A DNA stretch of 64,000 nt from Pseudofabraea citricarpa (Eukaryota; Ascomycota; Leotiomycetes; Helotiales; Dermateaceae): assembly GCA_029641185.1 (NCBI GenBank), contig JAPWGK010000002.1, forward strand, positions 372,001-436,000, read 5' to 3'. Within the stretch, counting starts at the first letter, position 1. Each line of letters begins with the position of its first letter. A program made the translations under genes and the position numbers. Shown here piece after piece: positions 1-9,999 of the stretch. Below the pieces are notes generated by a model that was not told where the DNA came from, searched no databases, and saw only the letters and a list, made by a program, of their open reading frames with translations.

Positions 1-141
1 GCGCCGCGAACCCAGGAGGCTCGAACTCCGCGAGGGGGTGCGGGTTGGGCTTGGACTTGGCGAGATAGAGGGAGAAGAGGGTCTGCGGATCTGAGATGAT
101 GCAAAGATGCCTGGTGGGACGACGAGTGGTGCGAAGAGCAT
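1..141 (-). CDS. Possible 5' end of a gene cut by the window edge
   Basis: On the minus strand an ATG at 141 opens a frame to the edge (begins MLFAPLVVPPGIF, then Ser/Pro-rich). A second minus frame over about 1-106 reads more like a normal globular protein (SDPQTLFSLYLAKSKPNPHP), but it has no ATG of its own here. Either a short upstream exon joins one of these frames or the stretch is leader sequence. No family is recognised. The call rests only on open frame and composition, so it is weak. Confidence 0.2.
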   Translation of the reverse strand, partial: MLFAPLVVPPGIFASSQIRRPSSPSISPSPSPTRTPSRSSSLLGSRR

Positions 142-180
142 CTTTCTGTTTTTGTGTAGCTTGCGATGAGCGGGAGTTTT

Positions 181-1424
181 ACGGTTGATTTGGTTTGGCT
201 TGGTTTGGTTTGGTTTCGAGTGGTCGAGTGGCGTTGTGTGTGTTCGTGTATATATTATTCGACGGGGTTTTCACGTCTCGTCTGCGCGACTGCTTATTAT
301 GTATAGGTAGTGTGGGTGTGGGCTTCAGCTTCGGTAGGTAGGGAGGTAAATACGCAGGAATAGATAATTGATTATCCGTATATCCTGTCTCTTAATCTCG
401 TCGACTGAAGCACAGCAGGAAGAAAGACAGGCCGAAAGAAGTGAAGAGCAGAGCAGAGAACAAATAAGCAACAAGCCAGAAAGAAGGAGAGAGGAAGGTG
501 AGCAGCACCACACCTTATAGACAAAGAGAAATATCCAGGTGTATGTATGTATGTCAAAAACGTAATCTTATTTTTGTTTTTTGTTGTTTTGCTAGCTTGT
601 TTGTTTGTTTACTCTACTCCTCTACGTAAGTACCTCATCTCTCCTCTCCTTTCCTCTCCTAATCCCATCCACGCATTCAACGGTCGACGGTCAATGGTCT
701 AGAACCACATCTATTCATCGTCATCTCTCTTCTTCTTCTTCTTCTTCTTCTTCTTCTTCTTTTTTGACACCTCTTCAAGGGAACCTCCCTGCGCGCGTTA
801 ATGAAAGAGAGAGATCCGAGGATTCGGTAGGTGGGTTGGGGTGTGGGTTTGGTGTTGTGCTGTTCTGTTTTGTTTTGTTTTTTTTAATGTCTCTCTGGGG
901 GGATGGACCTAGTAAATTTGAGTTGTTGCGTCATTCGTTCCTTTTTTTTGTTTCTTTGTTTTGGGGGACGGCGTTAGGGGGGTGCGGTGCTTGAGTCTCT
1001 CTTTCTTTCTTTCTCTCTTTCTTCCTTCTTTTTTTTTTCTTCTTTGGTCTGGTGCTTCGTGATGCTGCCGAGCTATGTACCTAGGTAGGTATTGATCGGG
1101 ATGTGGGATGGATGGATGTGGATGCTTCGCGGTTTGTAAACTCCCCCCCCCTCTGGAAAGAAAGGAAGGTCGCGGAAAGAGGAAATGTATTTATGTACAT
1201 TCTATCTATCCACTCACTCATTCCACTCTCTCTCTCTCTTTTATTCTCCGATCCTCTCCCCATTATACATCCCAATCTCACATCCCAATCTCACATCCCA
1301 ATCTCACATGTAGGTCCCCCCCTCCCAAAAAAAAAAAAAGAATCTAGGAAAAGCCCCAAAAAGGAAAACCCGCACCGGCGCAAGTCGTAACCCATCATAA
1401 TCATAACACCCCTTTGTAGCCTCT
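181..1424. other. Intergenic low-complexity DNA
   Basis: No supported gene. The stretch holds homopurine/homopyrimidine runs, a CTT microsatellite near 728-762, a run of G/T-rich sequence, and a 13-bp unit repeated three times (CATCCCAATCTCA type) near 1268-1310. Open frames here are compositional. Confidence 0.6.
728..762. repeat. (CTT)n microsatellite
   Basis: About eleven perfect TCT/CTT units in a row in the spacer on the 3' side of the cytochrome b5-like gene. It is a simple sequence repeat with no coding role visible. Confidence 0.85.
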
Positions 1425-1740
1425 CTATAACTTGGCCTTCTCGGCCACGCTCCCGACCTGCAGCTTGGCCGCGTACTTCTTCAGCACGCCCTCGTTGTGG
1501 TACTTCCAGAACTGCTTCGAGGCGTCCTTGCCCGCGACGCGCTTGAGGATCTTGGCGCCGCCGGGGTGCTCGTCGATGAAGTCTGGTTTTTTTTTTAGCT
1601 TAGGAGAGAGGCAGAGTGAGAGAGAGAGAGAGAGGAGACGTACTGGTTACGTCGTATACGCCCGCGTCTACTATTATGTATAGCCCCTTCTCGGGTGTCG
1701 TGTGCTCTGCTATCTCGGTCGCCGTGAAGGTTTTGGACAT
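1425..1740 (-). CDS. Small cytochrome b5-like heme-binding protein
   Basis: Minus-strand exons are 1644-1740 and 1425-1582, joined across a 61-bp intron (GTACGT...CCAG), giving 84 residues. The protein is essentially a single cytochrome b5 fold. It starts MSKTFTATEIAEH, a standard b5 N-terminus, followed by VYDVTNFIDEHPGG, which carries the HPGG box with the first axial heme histidine. The second axial histidine is the H of FWKYHNEGVL. There is no C-terminal membrane anchor (it ends VAEKAKL), so a soluble single-electron carrier is likely, feeding lipid desaturase, P450 or hydroxylase reactions. Without the splice the HPGG half and the N-terminal half lie in different frames, which supports the intron. 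Which redox partner it serves cannot be told from sequence. Neighbours are unrelated. Confidence 0.88.
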
Positions 1741-3162
1741 TGTAGAGGGGTGTGCAGTGTGTGTTTGGCGGGTGGTAGGTTCGGGGTCTAGAGGAGTTTG
1801 TTTGTCTGGAGCGCTGGTGCTGTTGCTGATAGATGTGATGTGGTGATAGTAACGGTGATTGTGGTAGTGAAACCCCAGGTATTTCCGTTCCCCATCTTGC
1901 AGCTTCGGAATCTGGAGGAGCCCCCTTCCCCCCTCCCGAGCCGAGGTCCAAAATCTCCAGCGAGTGTCAGCGTGAAATGAGACGGCGGCTATTGGCTGGC
2001 TGCTTATAGAGGGGCTTTTCTATTTATTGTTTGTTCTGGAGAAGTGAGTGATGACGTGATGCGATTGGGATTGAGGAGGTAGGTAGGTGGATATATGAGA
2101 ACGACCATCTTGTCTGTATGTGCTGGAGAGTATCTCTCGTTGCTACTTTAGCACCTTCTTCTCGTTTTGGGAAAGTTTATTCTCTAGAGAGCCTTCGAGA
2201 CGAGCCATCTCGATTCGCCCATCATCTGCTGTCAATGTAGGTTCTGGCTGACTAGCCGATCAGATTTCACTTTCAACCTTCACTTGACCGATGCCTCTGA
2301 GTCGAGGGTTCAATCAAACCCAGAGGCTTTCGGTATTCAAGCGCTAGGAAACGATGCCATGAGTCGAGAAACACAAACACACACGCACACCAAAGACCTC
2401 CTGATCACCAGCCGGCGGAAAAATAGGGAAAAAAGGTGCGCGTGGTAGGATAGCGTCGCGGTGTACGCAACGGGATTGGTCGGAGGAGGGGTAAGTAAGT
2501 TAGTTACCTACCTCTTGAGTCTTGAGTGAAGAATGGCGAGCGACGCGACAAGAAGACGAAGAAGGAAAAAAAAAAAAAGAACAAGCCTCCAAACAAGGTC
2601 GAGAGAGTTGGGAAACCTCAAGCTTGGTTGGTGGGTGGGATAAGCCTTTTCTTCCTTCTTTCTCTTTTGACTTTCTTCCCCGGTAGGTATTTCTCTCTTT
2701 TGTTTTTTTTTCCTCCATCGCGATATAAGAGAGACCCCATTATTCGATCCTCCTACGGTTATCGTATTAGAAGTATCGCGAGTCGCGACCATCCTCGCCA
2801 TTATCCCACCAAAAGAGAGTCCGACCGCGAACGAGGCTGCGAGTACGCCGTACTCACAGAACGAACGCCTGCTGTACGGTGCCTTTACGGTAGCGGGTAC
2901 ATCATCACAGGCGAGAAAAGCGTGTCTGGTGTCTGGTGTCTGGGTCTGGTACTCCTATCCAGACGATAAAAAAGACGTTGTCCTCAATTCGCATCCGGAA
3001 ATAGATTTGGGATTCGCAGGCATAATAAGGGAGAGAGCGACTTGAAAAAGAAAAAATATCTCTCGACGGGTCTGCTTCTCTCAACATACATACATACCTT
3101 CTCTGCTGTGCCGAGATCCCTATCGAATTATCGCTGCCCTTGGACGCCTCACCTTCTCGACA
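1741..3162. other. Intergenic spacer between divergent genes
   Basis: Probable shared upstream region of the cytochrome b5-like gene (-) and the ceramidase gene (+). It contains purine-rich tracts, an A-run near 2566-2579 and a pyrimidine-rich stretch just before the ceramidase start. No convincing coding sequence was found on either strand. Confidence 0.55.
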
Positions 3163-4574
3163 ATGTCGGCTTTCTCTTGGCCGTACAGGCAGGACCCTCT
3201 CCCACCGTATTGGGGGCCCACGAATTCTCTGGCAAAGTACGTAGATTCGTTCCTTCATCTTCTGCAGGTGTTTTCTTGTTCTTTCGATGGTGCGCTAACT
3301 TCTTTCCGCTGCCTAGTTTCTGTGAAGAGGTAGCTACAGATTCCCTCCTGCACGTGTTCTGACCGAGGCTAAATCCGACATCAGGATCACATCATCACCA
3401 CCTACATCGCAGAATTCATCAATACGCTGACGAACCTGGTGTATCGTAAGTCTTTAACGTGCCTGGCTTGTTGACGTTCTGGCTTGCTCATGTGATCATA
3501 GTGTTTTATGCGCTCCATGGTATCAGAGCCAACAGCAATCGGAAAGATGCCATTCTGAGAAACTTGCCGTATTTGGGCATTGCTGGGGTGGGATTTGGGA
3601 GTGCCATTTTTCATGCCACTCTAAAGAACTATACGCAGTGGTGTAAGTTGTGTCTCTTGAGTTGTTCGGCTTGTATCGTTTGGCTTGGGCTGACTCGCTT
3701 GATAGGTGACGAGCTCTCCATGTTGATCGCGACTGCGACGGTCCTTCATCGAGTTTTTACCTTTGATAAATCACTAACCCTGACGGTTGTCACTGGTCTG
3801 ATCTTCGGAGGGCTGATGTCGGTCTTCATCGCCTGGCACTGTATCGTGGATGAGACGTTTTGGCACTCGATCCTATTTGGTGTGTATTCTCCCCGACTGA
3901 GCAGGACTTGCAACTAACGAAAGCCAGGTGTTATGATCGCAATCGTGGGAGTCAAAACTCGTTCTATCATCAGCTCACGTGTATCTGATGTCGCTGTACG
4001 AGCCGAAGTCAAGAAGCTGGCTACGTGGGGTGCCAGTGAGTCTAGCCTGCCATGCCATCAACCAGGCCTGATCGGCCTAGCTAATGCGTACAGTTATCTT
4101 CGTCAGTGGCTTCGCCATCTGGAACATCGACAACGAGTTCTGCAGCTCCCTGACCACGTTGAAGCGGTACATCGGAATGCCGTGGAGTTTCGTCTTTGAG
4201 CTGCACGGCTGGTGGCATATCTTCACCGGGCTGGGTGCTTATATATGTGAGTCGACCCCCCTTTCTCAATGGATGTAGGTGGCTAAACTCTGATAGTCAT
4301 CGCCTTGGTCGAGTATCTCACGTCCGAGGAAGCTGGGCAGCCTTTGGGAAGGCGGTTTGCGTGGCCCGTCAACGCAATCGTCAATGGGTCTGCTTGCACC
4401 ATGTGCAATGGGACAGTCAAGACCGAAGAGAAGATTCCTACAGGGAGCGGGAGCAATGGCGCAGCGAAGGTCAATGGTGCAGCGAAAGTCAATGGTGGAG
4501 CGAAGGTTAATGGGGTTGCCAAGGTCAATGGCGCTGCGAAGATGAACGGGGCTACAGAAAAGAAAGGGCTCTGA
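3163..4574 (+). CDS. Alkaline ceramidase (YPC1/YDC1 family)
   Basis: Eight exons: 3163-3236, 3317-3329, 3385-3445, 3502-3642, 3706-3879, 3928-4035, 4094-4246, 4297-4574; 333 residues. Alkaline ceramidases are multi-pass ER/Golgi proteins that cleave ceramide or phytoceramide to a long-chain base and a fatty acid. Family marks are clear: the N-terminal WPYRQDPLPPYWGP, then SLANFCEEDHIITTYIAEF; the conserved FHATLKNYTQWCDELSML block holding the zinc-site His, Ser and Asp; and the C-terminal ELHGWWHIFTGLGAYI with the paired zinc histidines. About seven hydrophobic segments are seen. Every splice restores a conserved frame, including a 13-nt micro-exon (exon 2, FCEE). The C-terminal tail after about residue 280 is not part of the family fold and is an alanine/lysine/valine/asparagine repeat encoded by an 18-bp minisatellite. 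Phytoceramide versus dihydroceramide preference cannot be decided here. Confidence 0.95.
4458..4565 (+). repeat. 18-bp coding minisatellite in the ceramidase tail
   Basis: Five to six units of about 18 bp (consensus GGTGCAGCGAAGGTCAAT) run in frame and encode NGAAKV-type hexapeptides. The last unit is degenerate. The phase matches the reading frame, so length changes add or remove whole hexapeptides without breaking the protein. Confidence 0.9.
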
Positions 4575-5859
4575 TGCATGGGATGGATGGGTTGAGGAAT
4601 GCACTATCGCCGAGTAGAGTTCAGGGAGGGTTACAATGCAGCTCAGACTGAATGGATCACTTGTACAGTACGGACGGTACTTAGGCGAAAACCAGGCAAA
4701 CAATCGTGACGAATCTTTTTTTCTCTCTATCGAGTCATCTGCTCTTTAGTTTATCGCGCAATGACTGACTGATTGATTGATTGATTGACCGTGAAATCCC
4801 GAGTCCCCGCCTGTGTTGTATGCCTGGTTGATCTGGCCATGGCTCAAGTCAACTCCTGTGGTGTCTTGAAGCCGTTCCCAATCGAGAGCCCTGCATCTCT
4901 TAAGCTCAAGAAGAATGCGAGGAAAATGGCTGGTTAAGAAGACCAAATCCCATTGAGCACAGCTAAAAGCAGCCATCTCTTCTCCCACACAGGTCAGACC
5001 CAAGAAAAGGCAAAAGTGAGGCAGATGATAACGTGATGATCTAGTTCCTGTCAGCACTCCCTCCCCCCCTTTCCTCAGAAACCAGCCAGACGGTAGCTAG
5101 GCGACCCGAACCGCTGTGGGCGCTCCAATCACCAGACCCAACGCCCCGTCCGCACCTTGTCATCGAGGCAGCAGTGCAGTTCGAAGCTCCTCATTGTGCA
5201 ATCGGCATCGTTTCCCTGCTAGTTGCGACGCGCTGCTGCATCTGAGATGCCAGACCAGAGATAGAAGAGTCATCTTGGATCTTCTTCAGCTCTATCCCTC
5301 TTCTCTCTTCTGCTCTGCTTTGCTCTCCTCCCATTCACTACTGCTACTAGCTCCCCTGTCGCATCCTACCCAACCAACCTACCTAGCCTGACACCAGTAC
5401 CCCACGCTGATTAGGCGTTAGGCGTGTACGTGACTGACGACTCTTCTTGCGTACGTTTTTTTTAATGGTTGGCTCTTTGCCTTGTTTCTTGAGAGCTACT
5501 TGAGTATCGAGTTTCCTCTATCTCTCTTCCGACCCGTTTTGCATCTCGAGGTTTGTCCCGTCGCCCGGAGAGAATAGGATGGATGGGCCGCATGCTGACC
5601 TGGTGCAGGTTGCCTTACCATGTCCTCGTCTTGACTCGATCGCGACGCTTCTGCTGCTGCTGCTGCTGCACCTCAGCCTCGCTCGCATTGATGCTCCCGA
5701 CCGACCCTCTTTCCTCCTCCTATATATTCCCGGGCGCCCTCCCATCAATTCCCTCCCTCTGAACAAGAGCCTTCCTCCTCATTCCTCGCCGATCTTCCTG
5801 GACCTGCCTCCTCCCCTCAATGCGACAGGACGCCTTCCTCCCACATCCCAATCCCGCCC
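4575..5859. other. Intergenic spacer, no gene seen
   Basis: Holds the ceramidase 3' region and the promoter of the next gene. Small open frames on both strands are low-complexity (Ser/Leu/Pro-rich) and lack a recognisable family. Confidence 0.5.
5721..5728 (+). promoter_or_regulatory. TATA-like box
   Basis: TATATATT lies about 130 bp before the ATG at 5860, within a CT-rich upstream tract of the kind fungal promoters often carry. Assignment is by position and motif only. Confidence 0.3.
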
Positions 5860-8800
5860 ATGGCTGCCCACCTTATCCCAACGGTCCCAAACACTCCACT
5901 CTTGCATACCTATAATGATGATGAGCACGGGAGGGCACGGCTGCCGAATGGCGCGTGCAATTTCACCAACTTGAGTGTTGGTGGGAATGCTCCACGATGC
6001 GGCTGTCGGCGCTTTTGGGATCAATCCGCAGGCGCACCGGTGGTCGCAGAGGTAGGTGGGAGAGGACCACGGCCGGGATATTGTATGTGTGAGCACCACG
6101 CGTGCTTTCATGACCATGATCCTACTGCCAGCTCACGGCAGCCGTCGGCAGAAGTGGTAGGCAATGTAGCCCTCAGCGTGCCACGGGCGCAGCGCTCGTC
6201 GTTATCATTCAAGGAGCAGCCAGGACTGGAACGATTCCAAGCTGGGAGCCTCGAGGAGGAGCGTCGGCAAGGTGAGGAGAATCTCCCGGATACTTTACAA
6301 TGGAATCAATTTGTCCACTCGGGATCCCACGCTGGAAGTCTCCCTCCTATTCCATCGCAGTGCTTGATGCCCTCTCAAAGTAGCTCCGTGACAGGCTCAG
6401 CTCAAGCTAGATACGTGCGTCCCTTTGGTGGATTGGGACTCCAGACTTTGAGCCACATTCCCACGCCCAACAATGCTGGAGTTGGTGCCATGAACGTAGA
6501 TAAAGGCCAGCACGTGGAAGAACAAGGTCGAGTCATGCAGCAGTATGAGGATTCTGCAGGTCGTGTATACGTGCAGAGCCTCACCGATGTTGCCACGACT
6601 CCTAGATCTCGATGCTCACCAGAGTATGACGAAGCAGCAATGTTCGAAAGCAATATTCATGGTATCCAGACGAGTCTGGAGAAGCTCGCAAAGGAGAAAC
6701 CTATCAAGGCAGATGAATATTCGGTTGCCCTGAGACCGAATACGGAACGGCAGACGGTTTTCAAAAAGTCCCAGGATACCCAAGCAGCTCCAGTGGGCTC
6801 TTATCCTGACACCGATGATGAAGAGAACTTCAATCTGCTGCCCAAGATCAGAAGCATCGTCCAGCATGTATCAAACTATCCAATCACGATGCAGAATCAC
6901 GAGGCACGGCTGGATCTACTTGAGAATGCTTCATTTTGCAATGCAGGTATCGAAGATCTGCAGGAGAGGCACGAACATCTCGATACTCGAGTCGGGGAGA
7001 TTGAGACCAGAGTCAATGAGATCGAAAAGGTTCAGAATGACGCAAGCAGTGTTGGAAGTCGACATAATCTCGAGGGGTCGATGGTTTCCCACACTTCGTC
7101 TGTCATGGATCAAGCAGAGCTGGATTCGACAATTGAGTTTCTCAAGGTCCAAATCGCTGACCTTCAATCTTCCGCCCTCCCGTCGTACAGAAATCCATGG
7201 GAGGTCGAGGTTGTCTTCCTGCCGTACGGAAAACGGCTCAAGGGTATCTGGGGCTCACAACAGTCTATGACCCAGCGTTCAAGAACCAATAGCCTGCGTG
7301 CGGAGGATTGGACACAGACTCAGCATAATACCATGGCTTCTGCACAAGCTTTCCTCGCAGTTCAGGATCACATCGGCACCTGGGAAGATGTCGCTATGGA
7401 TAACGAGGACCAGCAAGAGTGGCTTATGGCCAAAGCCTGCGGTCCACGTAGCAGGGTAGATGAGAGACTGCGGAGTAGAGGCTTGGTTAAGTCCATCCAG
7501 ATCAAAGGGCCAGACGCCAGAGATTTTCAAGCTGCCATGATGAGTGCTTTCGGCGATCTTCCTGCTTGGTTGGCCGGGGTATCTTCCGAACAAAAGCTTC
7601 CTCCTATCCATGCATCTTTCAACAAATATCTTGGCCTTCAAGCCCCATGGATACCTCTACGAAAAATACACAAGGATTCATGCTTGAGGTTTTTGGGACC
7701 ATCAGAGATGATCACTCCGTCTCTGTGGTCAGTTACGTGGCTACAGTCCAGCGTTGCTATGCGTGCAGCCAACAAGACTAGGCGCTTATATGTCACTCAG
7801 CGAGACAGCTATATACAACATCAAGGTAAAGATATTGTGGACTGGACTTGGCAGATGTTACGAGAATTGCCTCGAGTGTATCCCGACTCGCAGTCAAGTA
7901 TGGAAGTTCCCGAAGCTGATGCTCAAGAGACTTGCTGGGAATTCGATGAACGACTCGATCCTCCACCAAGCCTTCATTCTTCTTTTGCTTCTCAACACTC
8001 GTCGTTGAGCATCCGCTCTGTGCGTCAGGAAGAGGAAGAACATCTCAGCTCTCCGTCTGATCATTTCTCATCAGCTGCCGTATCGCCTGCTCCCTCAACA
8101 ACTCCGACAACGATGCCACCGATGAGGCCAATCTCGCCTTTGAAGGAACGTCATCCTTTTCGTCCAGTTCATATCCGTACCACTTCTATGCCTCAACTTG
8201 TCCCGGTCAAGTCATCCCCTCCTCAAAACCAGGGCCTATCAAAACGACGCATTGCTTCGTTCGAGAATGAAACACAATCATCACCCGTCAAGATGTCACA
8301 CTTCTCCAACCTAAAGCGTCGACGGATTTCCCGTTCCCCAAGCAGGCCACGTGATACTCCTCGATGGAGTGTTGGTCCTCCTAGCCCTTTTGCCTATGAA
8401 GAACTGCATCCAATGGAAAGAAAGCGAGGGACAACACCATTCGCTTATGCCACTCCGCATAGCAATGCCCCATACGTCGAACCGTCACGGACCGTGAAAG
8501 AGTATGATGATGATGATGATCAGGGCAGCACGACGGATGATCTCCACCAGGATGAGGATTATCATCTGGGCATGTATGACTCCGAATCTGAATCAGATGC
8601 CGGGGCCGGAGGGCATCAACCCGATGAAGAATGGGAAGGTGTGCAGGATGAGGCAACCGAGTATGAGTCACGACAAGATTGCCAAGGCAAATCAATACTT
8701 CTACAAGGGCAAGGCGATATGGAACGTGATGACGGTGACGATGATGACGCCAGCGATGTTAGCAGTCAGCCTTCCGAATACCCGAGCACGCAACCACAAC

Positions 8801-8880
8801 CTCCCAGCATATTCGTCACGAGTAAGGGCGCCGCGTTCAAGATCCACGTCGATGAAGAAATGTTTGATGAAGGTGTCTAG
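5860..8880 (+). CDS. Uncharacterised large protein with Cys/His-rich N-terminus
   Basis: One uninterrupted 1006-codon frame; the family is not recognised. Residues about 47-84 hold a compact Cys/His cluster (CGCRRFW, then about 22 residues later YCMCEHHACFHDHD), which looks like a metal-binding motif. A coiled coil with regular hydrophobic spacing lies at about 345-400 (LQERHEHLDTRVGEIETRVN). A folded, Trp-rich central part (about 450-700) begins NPWEVEVVFLPYGKRLKGIW. The C-terminal third is disordered, rich in Ser/Pro and acidic residues, with basic patches that resemble nuclear signals (SKRRIASF, LKRRRISRSPSRPRD). A nuclear protein with a conserved core is a fair inference; DNA or chromatin association would be speculation. 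It has no introns, unusual among its neighbours. The start is the first ATG in frame and lies just before the Cys/His cluster. Confidence 0.8.
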   Translation: MAAHLIPTVPNTPLLHTYNDDEHGRARLPNGACNFTNLSVGGNAPRCGCRRFWDQSAGAPVVAEVGGRGPRPGYCMCEHHACFHDHDPTASSRQPSAEVVGNVALSVPRAQRSSLSFKEQPGLERFQAGSLEEERRQGEENLPDTLQWNQFVHSGSHAGSLPPIPSQCLMPSQSSSVTGSAQARYVRPFGGLGLQTLSHIPTPNNAGVGAMNVDKGQHVEEQGRVMQQYEDSAGRVYVQSLTDVATTPRSRCSPEYDEAAMFESNIHGIQTSLEKLAKEKPIKADEYSVALRPNTERQTVFKKSQDTQAAPVGSYPDTDDEENFNLLPKIRSIVQHVSNYPITMQNHEARLDLLENASFCNAGIEDLQERHEHLDTRVGEIETRVNEIEKVQNDASSVGSRHNLEGSMVSHTSSVMDQAELDSTIEFLKVQIADLQSSALPSYRNPWEVEVVFLPYGKRLKGIWGSQQSMTQRSRTNSLRAEDWTQTQHNTMASAQAFLAVQDHIGTWEDVAMDNEDQQEWLMAKACGPRSRVDERLRSRGLVKSIQIKGPDARDFQAAMMSAFGDLPAWLAGVSSEQKLPPIHASFNKYLGLQAPWIPLRKIHKDSCLRFLGPSEMITPSLWSVTWLQSSVAMRAANKTRRLYVTQRDSYIQHQGKDIVDWTWQMLRELPRVYPDSQSSMEVPEADAQETCWEFDERLDPPPSLHSSFASQHSSLSIRSVRQEEEEHLSSPSDHFSSAAVSPAPSTTPTTMPPMRPISPLKERHPFRPVHIRTTSMPQLVPVKSSPPQNQGLSKRRIASFENETQSSPVKMSHFSNLKRRRISRSPSRPRDTPRWSVGPPSPFAYEELHPMERKRGTTPFAYATPHSNAPYVEPSRTVKEYDDDDDQGSTTDDLHQDEDYHLGMYDSESESDAGAGGHQPDEEWEGVQDEATEYESRQDCQGKSILLQGQGDMERDDGDDDDASDVSSQPSEYPSTQPQPPSIFVTSKGAAFKIHVDEEMFDEGV

Positions 8881-9999
8881 ATAGTGGTCCGCTCACCCAT
8901 GCAAGTCAAGAACCAAATTATGCACGGCAGAGGCGAGCTTGTACGATGAGAACATATACGCATATCGAGTTCGGCCATTTCTAGTGTTTATTTGCACTTT
9001 TTGTTTTTGGAGTATATACCGGAAGCGTTGGCGTTTGTTGTTTTGTTCCTCTCTGGGTTCTCGTCTTTCGAATTTTAGCCTTTGGTAGAAGTGGGAGGTT
9101 GTTCAAAAAAATATTTAAGGCTGTCAGAAGATTTGGATATAGGTATGTAAGTATCACCGAAAGGGAGCTCGATGCGGGAGGACCCGAGATTGAAATATTA
9201 AGCGGCAAAAGGGTGAATTTGTTGAGTTGTTGGAATACACATACACATACGCATGGGTAGCTCTCCACTTTTGATCTTCTCGTTTCTCCTTTTGTAATAT
9301 AGGATATATATATACTTAGAGAGACAGGCAGGCAGGCGAGGCAGATGAAGGAACACGATACCAGTTTGGTATCTTTCTAAAAAGACAGACAGACAAGATT
9401 GGGTGGAAGCTTGGATGGGGGATGGGCTGGTCTGGTCATACACAAATAAACAAACACATCTCTACGAATAGTAAAACACAGGATAGGATAGGAACCTAGT
9501 TGGATATAAATATACTTATTTGACTATAGGTACGTATATCACGTTCTCAAGTAAGTGTTTCTGTGCACTGAGAGATCCTTCGATGTTAGATAAGAGGTGC
9601 GATGATGTGCTTGGGTGCTAAAAGCACGTCGTTCGTTCATCTCTTGGTGTTCTTCCTTGCTACGGGTTGGAGCAGATCTATGAAGATGGAAGAATCTCGA
9701 TAAGAAGCTAGATCTGCTAAAGAGATATACACAGAGAGAGAAGTGTGAAGTAGCAAAGATCAGGCATGTGGTGGGCGCTGTGTTGTGAAAGCGAAGGAGG
9801 AGCATTTAAGCGACCAACTGAGATATAAGCGAGCGACCACAGACGACAGACGACGGAAAACCCCACCATTGACAGAAGCACGACATCTAACATCTAACCC
9901 AGAAAACCTTATACGCACATCCTGCACTGTATATATGTTAAGGACCTGCCCAATCCTCTGTCTTGTCTATACAAATATACCTTTCATTACTCGTCAAGA
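8881..9999. other. Intergenic spacer, no gene seen
   Basis: AT-rich runs and short low-complexity open frames only. Contains the 3' region of the large uncharacterised gene and the promoter of the DUF3604 gene. Confidence 0.5.

Noticed and set aside
605..994. 129-codon frame over the CTT microsatellite
   Set aside because: The open frame is caused by simple repeats (poly-Ser) and G/T-rich sequence.
4746..5057. 103-codon minus frame downstream of the ceramidase
   Set aside because: No family features, atypical composition, and no clear promoter or splice partner.
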